From Chloroflexota bacterium (lineage in GTDB: Bacteria > Chloroflexota > Anaerolineae > Anaerolineales > UBA4823), in the NCBI GenBank assembly GCA_029265355.1, contig JAJUJL010000016.1, positions 56,802 to 120,801 on the forward strand: a DNA stretch of 64,000 nucleotides. The letters run 5' to 3'. Under the pieces are notes generated by a model, which worked only from the letters and a program-made list of their open reading frames with translations, ran no database searches and had not been told where the DNA came from. The translations under genes were made by a program, and so were the position numbers. Below, piece by piece: positions 26,067-35,079 of the stretch; position 1 is the first letter of the stretch, and every line of letters begins with the position of its first letter.

Positions 26067-27710
26067 TTATCCTTTGATTGGCGCCCGTGGAACAGGCTCC
26101 TCGATGGGAACATCGCTCGGCGGCATTTCCACCGGAGCGGGCTGCAACGTTCCGCTATCCAAACCGAATAAACCCTTCAAGAAACGCAGCACTTTTTGCC
26201 AGAAAGTCTCCGGCTCGGATGGAAGTGGGAAACCGCCATCAGGAGGGATACCCTCCCCACCTCCATCCACTCCCGGCTCCGGCATCACCATCTCTTGAAC
26301 CTCAATGGTCAATGTGCGGGTGATCACCTGGGGCTGGTTGAAATCGTCGGTGTAATCGATGGTGATCAGCAATTCCAAGGGCCCTGGTAAATCGGGTGTG
26401 AGAATCGCATCCAGGGTGTAATATCCGCCCACATCCAGCGCGCCAACCAGGATCGAATCATTCATCATCTGCCCGGCAGTCGTGCTCACCCGCATGGTGC
26501 CCAGGATGACCGATTTTCGCCCCAGGTTGACAACCTGCAGAGGCAGAGTGCCAGTTTGCCCGGCAAAGAAAGGATCTGGAGGCCGATAAAAGTTTACATC
26601 CACCTGTGGTGGAGAGTAAACCAACAAGGTGACCACCTGGTCATCGTTGAACACCGCGCCGCGCGCATCCGTATAAGTGAACGAAATTTTCATCGGATAA
26701 GCGCCCGGGTTTGTCGAAGCGTTGACGATCAACTCTGCTGAAGCCTGCAAACGCTGCGTCTGGGAGAGATCGCCCAGGAATTGCACATTCGAAGCCGCCA
26801 CTGGCGCAAAGTTGCCGAAGTCGCCGCTGCCGCCCGAGACGCCTCCGACATCAGGCGTACCGGGCAAACCGCCAGAAGATCCACTACCACCGCCGATGAT
26901 CATCGTGACGCGTTTGGCATCCGCGTTGCCCAGGTTTTCAATTTCTAAAGTCAGTTTGAATCGGTAGCCTGGCTGCAGAAGAGGAACATCGGTTTCATAC
27001 GAGGTGATCAATATCTGGGGTCTGAAGCTGGGCAGAGCGGTTGGCGTCGGTGTGGGTGTGGCGGTTGGCTGCGCTACATAGCGTGAAGGCGTTATCGGTA
27101 TGCTCAAATTGAAAGTGCCCGTGTAGGATACAGCATCGGCGTCATCGTAAGACAGCGTCATCACCACCGTGCCAAAGCGTTTACCGAGCAAATCCATGCT
27201 AGCAGTCAGCGGTTGGTTGAGTTTGATCCGCTCTCCCGGGTCCAATTCGGTTTTTGCCAGAACACCACCGCTCACCCTGGGCACAAAATCTCCTGGCGTG
27301 AAGGTTGCGACGATGTTGAAGGCCAGGCGATTGCCGACATTTTTCAACCGCACCTGCAGAGTAAATTCCTGACCGGCTTCAACGGACTCCTGCCCAATCT
27401 CATAGGACTCAACCACGATCAACGGGCGACCCGGATCTGCGGGCTGACTCGTTGCAGTGGGCGCGATCGCCTCGGTTGGCGCCGGCGCAACCGTCGCCGT
27501 GGACGTGATTTGCTGAGGCGCCGATTGAAGATCAAAGCCCGGTTCGAATGCCATCCCACCACCGGGCATCAGGTAGCGGCTTGCCGCGCCGCTATCGCCT
27601 CTCAACTCGGAACCCTGCACAGGCGCCGCGGCCACAGACTGCTCTGCCATTAAGATCAAAACAGCCAGCATACCAACCCAAAAGAGCCGATGTAAACGAT
27701 GTCTATTCAT
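26067..27710 (-). CDS. Secreted CARDB-like protein of the ABC operon
   Basis: This is a 547-residue exported protein with an N-terminal signal sequence (LFWVGMLAVLILMAEQSVAAAP). Two or three beta-sandwich repeats follow, of the CARDB/S-layer-like (COG1361) kind, each with a phrase like FTLQVRLKNVGNRLAFNI or FKLTLEIENLGNADAKRV. A Gly/Ser-rich loop lies near residues 275-300. The C-terminal 60 residues are proline-rich with a short hydrophobic segment (FWQKVLRFLKGLFGL) that may touch the membrane. It overlaps the ATPase gene by eight bases and directly precedes the permease. It probably works outside the cell as a partner of the MacB-like permease. The role is unproven. Confidence 0.8.
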   Translation of the reverse strand: MNRHRLHRLFWVGMLAVLILMAEQSVAAAPVQGSELRGDSGAASRYLMPGGGMAFEPGFDLQSAPQQITSTATVAPAPTEAIAPTATSQPADPGRPLIVVESYEIGQESVEAGQEFTLQVRLKNVGNRLAFNIVATFTPGDFVPRVSGGVLAKTELDPGERIKLNQPLTASMDLLGKRFGTVVMTLSYDDADAVSYTGTFNLSIPITPSRYVAQPTATPTPTPTALPSFRPQILITSYETDVPLLQPGYRFKLTLEIENLGNADAKRVTMIIGGGSGSSGGLPGTPDVGGVSGGSGDFGNFAPVAASNVQFLGDLSQTQRLQASAELIVNASTNPGAYPMKISFTYTDARGAVFNDDQVVTLLVYSPPQVDVNFYRPPDPFFAGQTGTLPLQVVNLGRKSVILGTMRVSTTAGQMMNDSILVGALDVGGYYTLDAILTPDLPGPLELLITIDYTDDFNQPQVITRTLTIEVQEMVMPEPGVDGGGEGIPPDGGFPLPSEPETFWQKVLRFLKGLFGLDSGTLQPAPVEMPPSDVPIEEPVPRAPIKG

Positions 27711-28464
27711 GGTTCTTATCCTCTATTGGGCTGCCATCGGTCTTGACAGCCTCTCCTGGATGCGGATTTCCCGCTGGAGTGATGTTTTTGCCATCCACAA
27801 TCCGCCCATCCAACAATTCTACAGTATGGGTAGCAAATTGAGTCATGCGGTGATCATGGGTGACTACCACAACTGTTTTACCGCTGCGGTGCAATTCTGA
27901 AAGCAGCATCATCACGCTCATGCCGCTGGATGTATCCAGGTTGCCAGTCGGTTCATCCGCCAGGATGAGCTGCGGATCATTGATCAAGGCTCGCGCAATG
28001 GCAACTCTCTGCTGCTGACCACCGGATAGCTCAGTCGGGCGGTGATAAGCCCGGTCTTCCAGGCCAACCCGTTTTAAAATGGACAAGGCCCGTTCGCGGC
28101 GTTTGCGCCGCGGCACACGGGCAAAACGCATGGGAAAGATAATATTGTCCAGGGCGGTCATACTGGAGATCAGGTTAAACGATTGAAAGATGAAACCCAC
28201 AAATCGCCGGCGAAAAACCGCCAGGTCATTCTCGTCCATCGCCTCCAGCGATTGCCCGGCGACTTCGATGTGCCCAGAAGTGGGCCGGTCGAGACCGCCC
28301 AAAAGGTGCAACAGGGTGCTTTTTCCCGAGCCGGAAGGACCCATGATCACCCAAAAAGTGTTGGGCGTGATTTCCAGGTCCACGCCATCCAAAGCACGCA
28401 CCTCCACGCGTCCCATACGGTAGGTTTTCCGCAAATCGGAAATACGGATGAACGCTTCAGGCAT
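27703..28464 (-). CDS. MacB/LolD-type ABC transporter ATPase
   Basis: This is a 253-residue ATPase. Walker A is [18 protein letters not shown], the Q-loop region reads FIFQSFNL, the signature is [16 protein letters not shown], Walker B is [12 protein letters not shown] and the switch histidine is in VVVVTHD. The [12 protein letters not shown] region and overall length are those of the LolD/MacB class. It drives the FtsX-type permease encoded two genes downstream. It starts six bases after the YIP1 gene. Confidence 0.94.
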   Translation of the reverse strand: MPEAFIRISDLRKTYRMGRVEVRALDGVDLEITPNTFWVIMGPSGSGKSTLLHLLGGLDRPTSGHIEVAGQSLEAMDENDLAVFRRRFVGFIFQSFNLISSMTALDNIIFPMRFARVPRRKRRERALSILKRVGLEDRAYHRPTELSGGQQQRVAIARALINDPQLILADEPTGNLDTSSGMSVMMLLSELHRSGKTVVVVTHDHRMTQFATHTVELLDGRIVDGKNITPAGNPHPGEAVKTDGSPIEDKNHE

Positions 28465-28470
28465 AACCGG

Positions 28471-29253
28471 TTAGAAGAAAAATGGGCGCACGATGGTGAG
28501 ACCACCAAGCTGGGTGAGCAAGAAGGTGAGCAAAGCCTGCAAGCCCAGTACCAGCAGCATGGTGATCAAGATACTGAGCCACGCCTTACCAGGTGCCACC
28601 CCGATGCCTTTCCTTGCCCCCAGGTAGAGAAGCACAATATGCCAGATCAAATAAATATCCACCAGGGCCAGAAAAGCCCGCAGGTACGCCATGAAACCGG
28701 CGGCATCCGGAGCAATGAAGCCGGACAAGCCAGGTTGGTCGATCATTTGCCGCGTGCTCAACAGCGCGATCACCCGCACCAGCTCCCTCAAGGAAAAGGG
28801 CAGGCTCGACCAGGCGACCAGGTTGAGGGATGTGAGCGTTTCCCCACGGCCTCCCACCATCGTGAAAACCAGGTGCAGCGCTCCGCTCACCAGTAACCAG
28901 CCAAGCCAGATCGCACCAATCGCCGTGAGGGCCGGAAAAATGTACACAAACACCGGCCCCGAAGTCGCCTGCATGGCCTGCATAAATTGTGCCTGCTGTT
29001 CGGGGGAATAATATTGAAAATCGGGAGGAAGCGGTACATTGCCGCTTTGCGCAGAAAGCTGGCGCACCCAGCCATTGGCAGCAACGCGCGCCAGGGCTGT
29101 GAGGGTGTACACCAACAATGGAAGCAGCCATACCGGGCGCGTTTGGGCTGCTATGCTTGCAAAAGTTGCTCGAGAGCGGAATAATGCACCTGCCAACCAA
29201 CCAAAGGGTAGTCGACGGGAAGATTCGAGCGCCGGTTGTTCAATTTCTGCCAT
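28471..29253 (-). CDS. YIP1-family membrane protein
   Basis: This is a 260-residue protein with about five membrane spans: WLLPLLVYTLTALARVA, YIFPALTAIGAIWLGWLLVSGALH, an inner pair, and LLLVLGLQALLTFLL at the end. The pattern matches Yip1-domain proteins, which in bacteria often accompany ABC exporters of the MacB type. It is the first gene of the four-gene operon. GAAGG lies seven bases before the ATG. Function in bacteria is not known; a membrane-organising or assembly partner for the exporter is a reasonable guess. Confidence 0.8.
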   Translation of the reverse strand: MAEIEQPALESSRRLPFGWLAGALFRSRATFASIAAQTRPVWLLPLLVYTLTALARVAANGWVRQLSAQSGNVPLPPDFQYYSPEQQAQFMQAMQATSGPVFVYIFPALTAIGAIWLGWLLVSGALHLVFTMVGGRGETLTSLNLVAWSSLPFSLRELVRVIALLSTRQMIDQPGLSGFIAPDAAGFMAYLRAFLALVDIYLIWHIVLLYLGARKGIGVAPGKAWLSILITMLLVLGLQALLTFLLTQLGGLTIVRPFFF

Positions 29254-29415
29254 AGCTATGCCTTCGTCCTTGCGTCGGTGAGTTGAGGTGTAAATATCGT
29301 TTGTTGAGCTGTATCAGGCGCGCTGCCTGCAGCGATTTTATCACGGGATTCGTTGCTTAATTTAGCTGACACTGCCCTGGATGGGCAGTTCACAGGCTAG
29401 ACGTACTCCAGAGAA

Positions 29416-29458
29416 AAAAAGTTCCCTCTGCGGCTGTATGCCACAGAGGGAACTTTTT
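29416..29458 (-). terminator. Terminator downstream of dnaK
   Basis: A 15-base-pair stem, AAAAAGTTCCCTCTG/CAGAGGGAACTTTTT, has a 13-base loop. The minus strand ends in a run of seven T. It lies 17 bases after the dnaK stop. The A/T ends make it symmetrical, but the gene to the left runs in the same direction, so it serves dnaK. Confidence 0.92.
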
Positions 29459-29474
29459 AGCAAAACCATGTCGG

Positions 29475-31364
29475 TTATGCCTGGCGGAATTCTCCTTCAA
29501 CGACTTCGCCTTCATCGCGCCCATTTCCACTCGCTCCATACCCTGATGGAGATCCCTGGGCCTGGCGGGCGTAGAGCTGTTGGCTCAAGGCATGCAATGC
29601 ATTCTGCAGTTGCTCTGCTTGCTTGCGAATCAGGCCGGCATCTTCCGATTGCACAGCTTTTCGCACCTCGCGCAGCATGCCTTCGATCCGTTCGCGTTCG
29701 GCGCTGTCCACCTGGTTGCCCAGTTCACGCAAGGTTTTTTCAGTCTGGTAAACCAGGCTGTCGGCGGAGTTGCGGGCATCGATCAGCTCACGCCGCTTGC
29801 GATCTTCAGCCTCATGCGCTTTCGCTTCTCGAACCATGCGCTCGACCTCGTCTTTGCTCAAGTTGGTCGAGGCAGTAATGGTCACCCGCTGTTCCTTCAT
29901 TGTAGCCTTATCGCGAGCCGTCACACTCAAGATGCCATTGGCATCGATATCGAAGGTGACTTCCACCTGAGGAACACCGCGCGGCGCGGGCGGAATACCT
30001 TCCAGTCGGAAGCGACCCAGGCTGATATTGTCCGCCGCCATCGGACGCTCGCCCTGCAGAACATGCACATCCACAGCGGTCTGGTTGTCCTCGGCGGTAG
30101 AGAAGATCTCGGTGCGCTTAACCGGAATGGTGGTGTTCCGCTCGATCAAGGTGGTCATCACACCGCCCAGGGTTTCGACGCCCAAGGAAAGAGGCGTGAC
30201 ATCCAGAAGCAGCACATCCTTGACTTCACCGCCCAGCACACCCGCCTGGATTGCGGCCCCAACAGCGACCACCTCATCGGGATTTACCCCACGGTGCGGC
30301 TGCTTGCCGGTGAGAGATTGCACCAGCTCTTGAACCATGGGCATGCGCGTGGCGCCGCCCACCAAAACAACTTCATCGATCTGGTTGGCCTGCAAGCCAG
30401 CGTCTCTCAACGCTGCTGAGAACGGTCCTTTCAATCGTTCCACCAAATGCTCGCTGAGCTGTTCGAACCTGGCGCGCGAAAGCTTGAGCTGCAAGTGTTT
30501 TGGACCTGAAGCGTCTGCCGTAATGTACGGCAAGTTGATCTCTGTCTCGACTACGCTGGAAAGTTCGATCTTCGCCTTTTCGGCTGCCTCCCGCAAGCGC
30601 TGCAATGCCTGGCGATCCTTGCGCAGATCAATGCCCTGCTCGCGCAGGAATTCGTCCGCCAGCCAGTTCACGATCACTTCATCCCAATCATCGCCGCCCA
30701 GGTGTGTGTCGCCGTTGGTGGAACGCACTTCGATGACGCCATCGCCCACATCCAGGATCGAGACATCAAACGTGCCGCCGCCCAGATCGAACACCAGTAT
30801 GGTCTCATTGCTTTTCTTATCCAGGCCATACGCCAGGGCTGCTGCAGTCGGCTCATTGATGATGCGCATCACTTCCAAGCCAGCAATCTTACCAGCATCC
30901 TTGGTCGCCTGGCGCTGGCTGTCATTGAAATAAGCCGGCACCGTGATCACGGCTTTGCTCACCGGCTCGCCCAGGTAGGCTTCCGCATCCGCTTTCAGTT
31001 TACTCAGGATCATGGCTGAGATCTCTTGAGGGCTAAATTCTCTGCCGATCACCGGAATCTTGACGCGTGCATCGCCCGCCGGCCCTCTCACAACCTGGTA
31101 AGAGACAATTTTGCGCTCGGAAGCGACCTCATCATAGCGCCGACCCATAAAGCGCTTAATCGAATAAATGGTGTTTTCTGAATTGACCACAGCCTGGCGC
31201 TTGGCGGTTTGCCCCACCATGCGTTCACCGTTTTTGCTGAATGCAACCACAGATGGCAGCAACCGCCCACCCTCTGCGGTTGGAATGACAACCGGGTCGC
31301 CGCCTTCGATCACCGCGACGACACTGTTGGTTGTACCCAAGTCAATACCAATAATCTTTGCCAT
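29475..31364 (-). CDS. dnaK: Molecular chaperone DnaK
   Basis: This is a 629-residue Hsp70. The phosphate-1 motif [14 protein letters not shown] opens the protein, [14 protein letters not shown] is the phosphate-2 region, and the adenosine motif is [13 protein letters not shown]. The substrate domain follows from about 385 ([14 protein letters not shown]), and the lid ends in a Gly-rich tail with EGEVVEGEF. It refolds or holds client proteins with DnaJ and GrpE, neither of which is adjacent. GAGGAG lies six bases before the ATG. It is divergent from dnaA and has its own terminator. No good CIRCE or HAIR operator was seen upstream. Confidence 0.98.
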   Translation of the reverse strand: MAKIIGIDLGTTNSVVAVIEGGDPVVIPTAEGGRLLPSVVAFSKNGERMVGQTAKRQAVVNSENTIYSIKRFMGRRYDEVASERKIVSYQVVRGPAGDARVKIPVIGREFSPQEISAMILSKLKADAEAYLGEPVSKAVITVPAYFNDSQRQATKDAGKIAGLEVMRIINEPTAAALAYGLDKKSNETILVFDLGGGTFDVSILDVGDGVIEVRSTNGDTHLGGDDWDEVIVNWLADEFLREQGIDLRKDRQALQRLREAAEKAKIELSSVVETEINLPYITADASGPKHLQLKLSRARFEQLSEHLVERLKGPFSAALRDAGLQANQIDEVVLVGGATRMPMVQELVQSLTGKQPHRGVNPDEVVAVGAAIQAGVLGGEVKDVLLLDVTPLSLGVETLGGVMTTLIERNTTIPVKRTEIFSTAEDNQTAVDVHVLQGERPMAADNISLGRFRLEGIPPAPRGVPQVEVTFDIDANGILSVTARDKATMKEQRVTITASTNLSKDEVERMVREAKAHEAEDRKRRELIDARNSADSLVYQTEKTLRELGNQVDSAERERIEGMLREVRKAVQSEDAGLIRKQAEQLQNALHALSQQLYARQAQGSPSGYGASGNGRDEGEVVEGEFRQA

Positions 31365-31802
31365 AAGCCGCTCCTCTTTTGTTGCATAGGATTTACTGCA
31401 AGGATAGCGGCTGAGTGCAAGAATTGCGTTAACAAAAAATCAATAGAGTGTCAATTTTCCACCGACACCAGCTCTACAACGCCTCTTTTTCAGGCTTTTC
31501 TGTAACCCAACGCTTTTGGCAAGAACTATGCCAGGTTATGTGCGGTTTCCGAATGATCGACAGCCGAAATGCCTAACTCTCAACTTGCAATTGTTTAAGA
31601 TTGTTAACAGTTCTCCGAGTCACCGGTCCATGAAGCCTGCTGAAATGGTATACATGTGGGGGTGCCTCGATGCCTGACCCCTACAAACAAGGTGGGCAAG
31701 CATTTATGCAAGAAAGCCGGCTGAGCTAAAAATCTGTGTTTTTCTTAACATTCGATAATCTTAAAGTTTTTATTTTTTTTAGACTGGCGTAGGGTTAGCG
31801 TA
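31365..31802. other. Intergenic region between dnaK and dnaA (possible origin region, not confirmed)
   Basis: Nearly 650 bases separate the two start codons. An AT-rich stretch lies at about 31730-31790. Only one weak DnaA-box-like 9-mer (TTTTCCACC at 31455) was seen, so an origin is not supported. TTGACA on the minus strand near 31453 could be a dnaK -35, but no good -10 sits at the right distance. No RNA gene or ORF was recognised. Confidence 0.4.
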
Positions 31803-31832
31803 TTGCTTAATTGGGGAGTCCTCTGCTAGAAT
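31803..31832 (+). promoter_or_regulatory. Predicted extended -10 promoter of dnaA
   Basis: TTGCTT and TAGAAT are 18 bases apart, with TG one base before the -10 (TGCTAGAAT). Transcription would begin near 31839, leaving a leader of about 174 bases. That leader holds two hairpins: TACCC/GGGTA near 31888-31904 and GCCCCT/AGGGGC (31931-31955). Confidence 0.5.
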
Positions 31833-32012
31833 ATTAGACGCATAATCAATTTTTGTCCCTTTGGGGGGTTCACAACCTGTCATCACATACCCAGTCAATG
31901 GGTACGAGCAAGATAGTACCACACATCTTTGCCCCTGGCGATCCATCGGAGGGGCTGTAATAATCTGTCGCTGCGCATTGGATGACAGCGATTTTCGAGG
32001 AGGATAGCATAC

Positions 32013-33356
32013 ATGAACGCAGATCAGGCCTGGCAAGCCGCACTTGGTCAACTTCAAATGGAGATGCCGAAGGCTGCATTCGATACCTGGGTACGCGATG
32101 CAGAGCTCATCTCCTATGAAGATGGGAGTTTCATCATCGGAGTTCAGAACGCCTATGCGCGTGATTGGTTGGAGAGCCGCTTATCCAGCAAAATCAACCG
32201 CATGTTAACCGGCATTATGCACCGCTCGGTGGAGATCCGCTTCGTTGTCTGGCAACAGCCCCCTGAGGTAAAGTCTCCACCAGAAACATCGATTGTGGTA
32301 GAAGCCCATCGACAGCATTCACCAGAAAGCCCGAGCCTCAATCCCCGTTACACATTCGAAAACTTTATCGTTGGCGCCAGCAACCGGCTTGCCCACGCCG
32401 CTTCCCTGGCAGTTGCGGAAAGGCCTGCCATGACTTACAACCCCCTCTTTCTTTACGGCGGGGTTGGCCTGGGGAAAACCCATCTGCTACATGCCATCGG
32501 TAATGCCTGCAGCAATCGCGGCTTGCAGGTGCTGTATGTCTCCTCGGAAGAATTTACCAATGATCTGATCAATGCGATCCGCTCCCACAGCACCCAGGCA
32601 TTTCGCGATAAATACCGGCGCATTGACATCCTCTTGATCGACGATATCCAATTTATTGCCGGCAAAGAATCTACCCAAGAAGAGTTTTTTCACACCTTCA
32701 ATACCTTGCATGGGCAAAACAAACAACTGGTGATCTCCTCGGATCGACCCCCGAAAGCGATGGTCACTTTGGAAGAGCGGCTGAGATCGCGCTTCGAATG
32801 GGGCTTGATCGCCGATATCCAGCCGCCCGATCTGGAGACACGCGTTGCCATCTTACGCGGTAAGTCAGATCGCGCCGGTTATAATATCCCCGCTGAGGTT
32901 CTCGAAGTCATCGCTCGCAGAGTGCAATCCAATATCCGCGAATTGGAGGGTGCATTAACCCGAGTGGCCGCTTTTTCAAACTTGAGTGGCTTACCGCTGA
33001 CCGCGCAGACCGTCGAAAACATCCTGGTGGATCTGCTCCCACGCCGCAGCGAAGTTGAGCCCGATCAAATCGTGCGCAAAGTCGCCGAAACATTCAATGT
33101 GACGCTGGACCGTATGCTCGGTCGCGATCGCTCTCGAGAAGTGGCTTTGCCTCGCCAGATTGCCATGTATTTGCTGCGCGAGGAAGCCAATTGCTCCTTG
33201 CCCCAAATCGGAGAAGCGCTGGGCGGACGAGACCATACCACGGTCATGTATGGCTGCGAAAAAATTGCCGACATGCTCGAACGCGATGACCGCTTGCGCC
33301 GCCAATTGGTCGAAATTCGCAATCAACTCTACGGCTCATCCCCTCTCAGTGTGTGA
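32013..33356 (+). CDS. dnaA: Chromosomal replication initiator protein DnaA
   Basis: This is a 447-residue initiator. The N-terminal domain I begins QAWQAALGQLQMEMPK. The AAA+ domain has Walker A GGVGLGKTHL and Walker B ILLIDDIQFIAGK. The DNA-binding domain IV ends with the DnaA signature GGRDHTTVMYGCEKI. It binds DnaA boxes and opens the origin. The ATG has AGGAGGA at a good distance. Unlike many bacteria, dnaN does not follow; the next gene is a convergent AI-2E permease. Length and domains are normal. Confidence 0.98.
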   Translation: MNADQAWQAALGQLQMEMPKAAFDTWVRDAELISYEDGSFIIGVQNAYARDWLESRLSSKINRMLTGIMHRSVEIRFVVWQQPPEVKSPPETSIVVEAHRQHSPESPSLNPRYTFENFIVGASNRLAHAASLAVAERPAMTYNPLFLYGGVGLGKTHLLHAIGNACSNRGLQVLYVSSEEFTNDLINAIRSHSTQAFRDKYRRIDILLIDDIQFIAGKESTQEEFFHTFNTLHGQNKQLVISSDRPPKAMVTLEERLRSRFEWGLIADIQPPDLETRVAILRGKSDRAGYNIPAEVLEVIARRVQSNIRELEGALTRVAAFSNLSGLPLTAQTVENILVDLLPRRSEVEPDQIVRKVAETFNVTLDRMLGRDRSREVALPRQIAMYLLREEANCSLPQIGEALGGRDHTTVMYGCEKIADMLERDDRLRRQLVEIRNQLYGSSPLSV

Positions 33357-33453
33357 GCTGATAAAATTTTGTCCATTGGTGGAAAGGCGATTTTAGCGGG
33401 TCGAGCCCGTCACCTCACACCCAACCCGAAGTGTATCAGCCCTGTTCAGATAA

Positions 33454-33487
33454 GGCGTTCAGCCAGATTGGCTGAGCGCCTTTTTTT
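33454..33487 (+). terminator. Intrinsic terminator after dnaA
   Basis: GGCG-TTCAGCCA pairs with TGGCTGA-GCGCC around a three-base loop and is followed by seven T. It lies about 100 bases after the dnaA stop and immediately before the end of the convergent permease gene. Confidence 0.9.
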
Positions 33488-33488
33488 A

Positions 33489-34646
33489 TTACAGTTCATC
33501 GCCCGTTGACGCGCCTTTGCCTGGCTTGCGCCACCAGTGGGAATCTGGTTGAGCGATTTCCGGCGCAGAATTTTCCGAAAAAGGATCGATATCAAACAGG
33601 TTCCCATAAATATACCGCCCAATCACACGCGCCGAAGCAATCGTAGGGGCAGCCAGTAAAATTCCAAGCACACCGGCAATCACCGCCCCGGTCACAATCC
33701 CCAGGATGACCACCACCGGTGGAAGATGCACCCGCCGTCCGATGATGCGCGGGATCAAGTAGTTCAGATCGAACTGCTGAAACACCATGTGCAGTCCGAT
33801 GACAAGCAGCATAAATGCCCAATTCGGTAACGGTAGATACGTGGAGCCAACAAAGAAAGCCAGTATGGAGGCGATGAAAAGCCAGATAGCATGACCGACG
33901 CTGGGCAAGAACTCCAACAGACCTGCCAACACGCCCATCGCCAGGGCAAAGGGCAACCCCAAGACCAGGCAGAATACAGTGATGATGCTGGCAACCACCA
34001 GAGCCAGGACGATCTGTCCGCGGAAGAAAGCGCTCCAAATCTCGCGAATCATCTCTGTCAGGCGCAGGTAATCGGGCTTGAAAGCAGGGGGCACCAGGCG
34101 CTCCAACCAATTGGACAACGCTCCTGAGTCCTTGACCAGGTAGAAGGAAACCACTACGGTGAAGATCACCCACACAATCGAGCCGATAGCCCGGATTAGA
34201 AAGCTGAATGTTTGCCCAACAACCGGTTCGATCAAGCCCTGCAAGCCTTGGATCAATCCTTGAAAACTCGCTTCAAGGTCCAGTCTAAACCCGGCAATGC
34301 TGATGGTTCCCCGGAAAAACGAACGGGCTTCATCCAAAAAGCGCTGCAGGTCAAGGCTCATACCGCTCAGTTGGTTGGCGAGTGGTGGAATAATCAACAT
34401 CAATATCGCGCCCAATACACCCAGCAGAAACACGTAAGAGATCAGCGTCGCCAGGGCGCGTGGCAGGTGGAATCGGTCCTCGCAAAAATTGGCCACCGGT
34501 GTCAAAATATAAGCCAGGATTAAGGCCATCACCAGCGGCGCCAGTACAACATTAAACCGGTAGAGGAAGTAAACAGCCAATGCGATCAGCACGAGGCTGA
34601 CAGTTGACTTGGCGCGAGGCGACCAGACCGGCCTGGGATTATCCAT
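33489..34646 (-). CDS. AI-2E family (PerM-like) permease
   Basis: This is a 385-residue membrane protein with seven to eight spans. The pattern LAPLVMALILAYILTPVANFCE near the N-terminus, the amphipathic central region and the late segment LLEFLPSVGHAIWLFIASILAFFVG match the AI-2E/PerM family. Members include an AI-2 exporter and Na+/H+ antiporters, so the substrate is open. The ORF track starts at a TTG (34682). The ATG at 34646 is preferred, since TAGAAT ends seven bases before it on the minus strand and would place the TTG upstream of transcription. There is no Shine-Dalgarno, so the mRNA may be leaderless. Confidence 0.85.
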   Translation of the reverse strand: MDNPRPVWSPRAKSTVSLVLIALAVYFLYRFNVVLAPLVMALILAYILTPVANFCEDRFHLPRALATLISYVFLLGVLGAILMLIIPPLANQLSGMSLDLQRFLDEARSFFRGTISIAGFRLDLEASFQGLIQGLQGLIEPVVGQTFSFLIRAIGSIVWVIFTVVVSFYLVKDSGALSNWLERLVPPAFKPDYLRLTEMIREIWSAFFRGQIVLALVVASIITVFCLVLGLPFALAMGVLAGLLEFLPSVGHAIWLFIASILAFFVGSTYLPLPNWAFMLLVIGLHMVFQQFDLNYLIPRIIGRRVHLPPVVVILGIVTGAVIAGVLGILLAAPTIASARVIGRYIYGNLFDIDPFSENSAPEIAQPDSHWWRKPGKGASTGDEL

Positions 34647-34653
34647 ATAATCG

Positions 34654-34659
34654 ATTCTA
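34654..34659 (-). promoter_or_regulatory. -10 box directly before the AI-2E permease start
   Basis: TAGAAT on the minus strand ends with its last base at 34654, so the expected start of transcription is about 34647, one base before the ATG. No ribosome binding site is present. No clear -35 was found. Confidence 0.45.
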
Positions 34660-34698
34660 GTGATTTCGAGGAAAAAAATCAAATTAAGTTGAAAGCCA

Positions 34699-34737
34699 GA
34701 TACCGTGACAGGATGAGGTCCACCCTGTCACGGTATC
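34699..34737 (-). terminator. Perfect 14-bp stem-loop, probable terminator of the small-protein gene
   Basis: GATACCGTGACAGG pairs without error with CCTGTCACGGTATC around an 11-base loop. It lies about 70 bases after the 69-residue gene on the minus strand. The T-content after the stem is modest, so an mRNA-stabilising role is also possible. Confidence 0.55.
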
Positions 34738-34804
34738 CCTTCGGCGAATATCCCCTCAGTTGATAATCGATCGTGAATCTTGAATAGTGTATTGCGTGCT
34801 CACG

Positions 34805-35014
34805 CTAGTTGAGCAGGAAAGACAACACCACCAACACGACAAAAAATGAGCCCGCCAGCAATCCGATGCGTCTCAAGTCCTTGATCACAGGTGTGTAATC
34901 CGGGTTGAACTCACGCTCTCCACTGCGAATAGCTGTGCGAGCGGTAGCTGACTCTGCGGCCGTGCTCACCGTGTTGGTTTGACGACGTACCTGCCGTTTC
35001 ATTTTCTTCGCCAT
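34805..35014 (-). CDS. Small single-span membrane protein
   Basis: This is a 69-residue protein: a very basic N-terminus (MAKKMKRQVRRQTN), a Ser/Thr/Ala linker, a conserved-looking DYTPVIKDLRRIGLLAG, then one membrane span ending at the C-terminus (FFVVLVVLSFLL). The ATG at 35014 has GGAGAA seven bases upstream and is preferred to the longer ORF start. It follows the sortase gene by 65 bases. I do not recognise the family. A tail-anchored cytoplasmic-facing protein is the simplest reading. Confidence 0.6.
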   Translation of the reverse strand: MAKKMKRQVRRQTNTVSTAAESATARTAIRSGEREFNPDYTPVIKDLRRIGLLAGSFFVVLVVLSFLLN

Positions 35015-35079
35015 AATCAAATTCTCCAATCAGAATTGGGCATCTCCCAGGTTGCCGGGCCTGGGGAATTGCCACGGAA

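Noticed and set aside
31365-31480. CIRCE or HAIR heat-shock operator upstream of dnaK
   Set aside because: TTGACACTC and TTTTGTTAA resemble the CIRCE halves only loosely (mismatches in both arms and wrong spacing), and no HAIR repeat is present.
31365-32012. oriC
   Set aside because: There is no cluster of DnaA boxes; one weak 9-mer is not enough.
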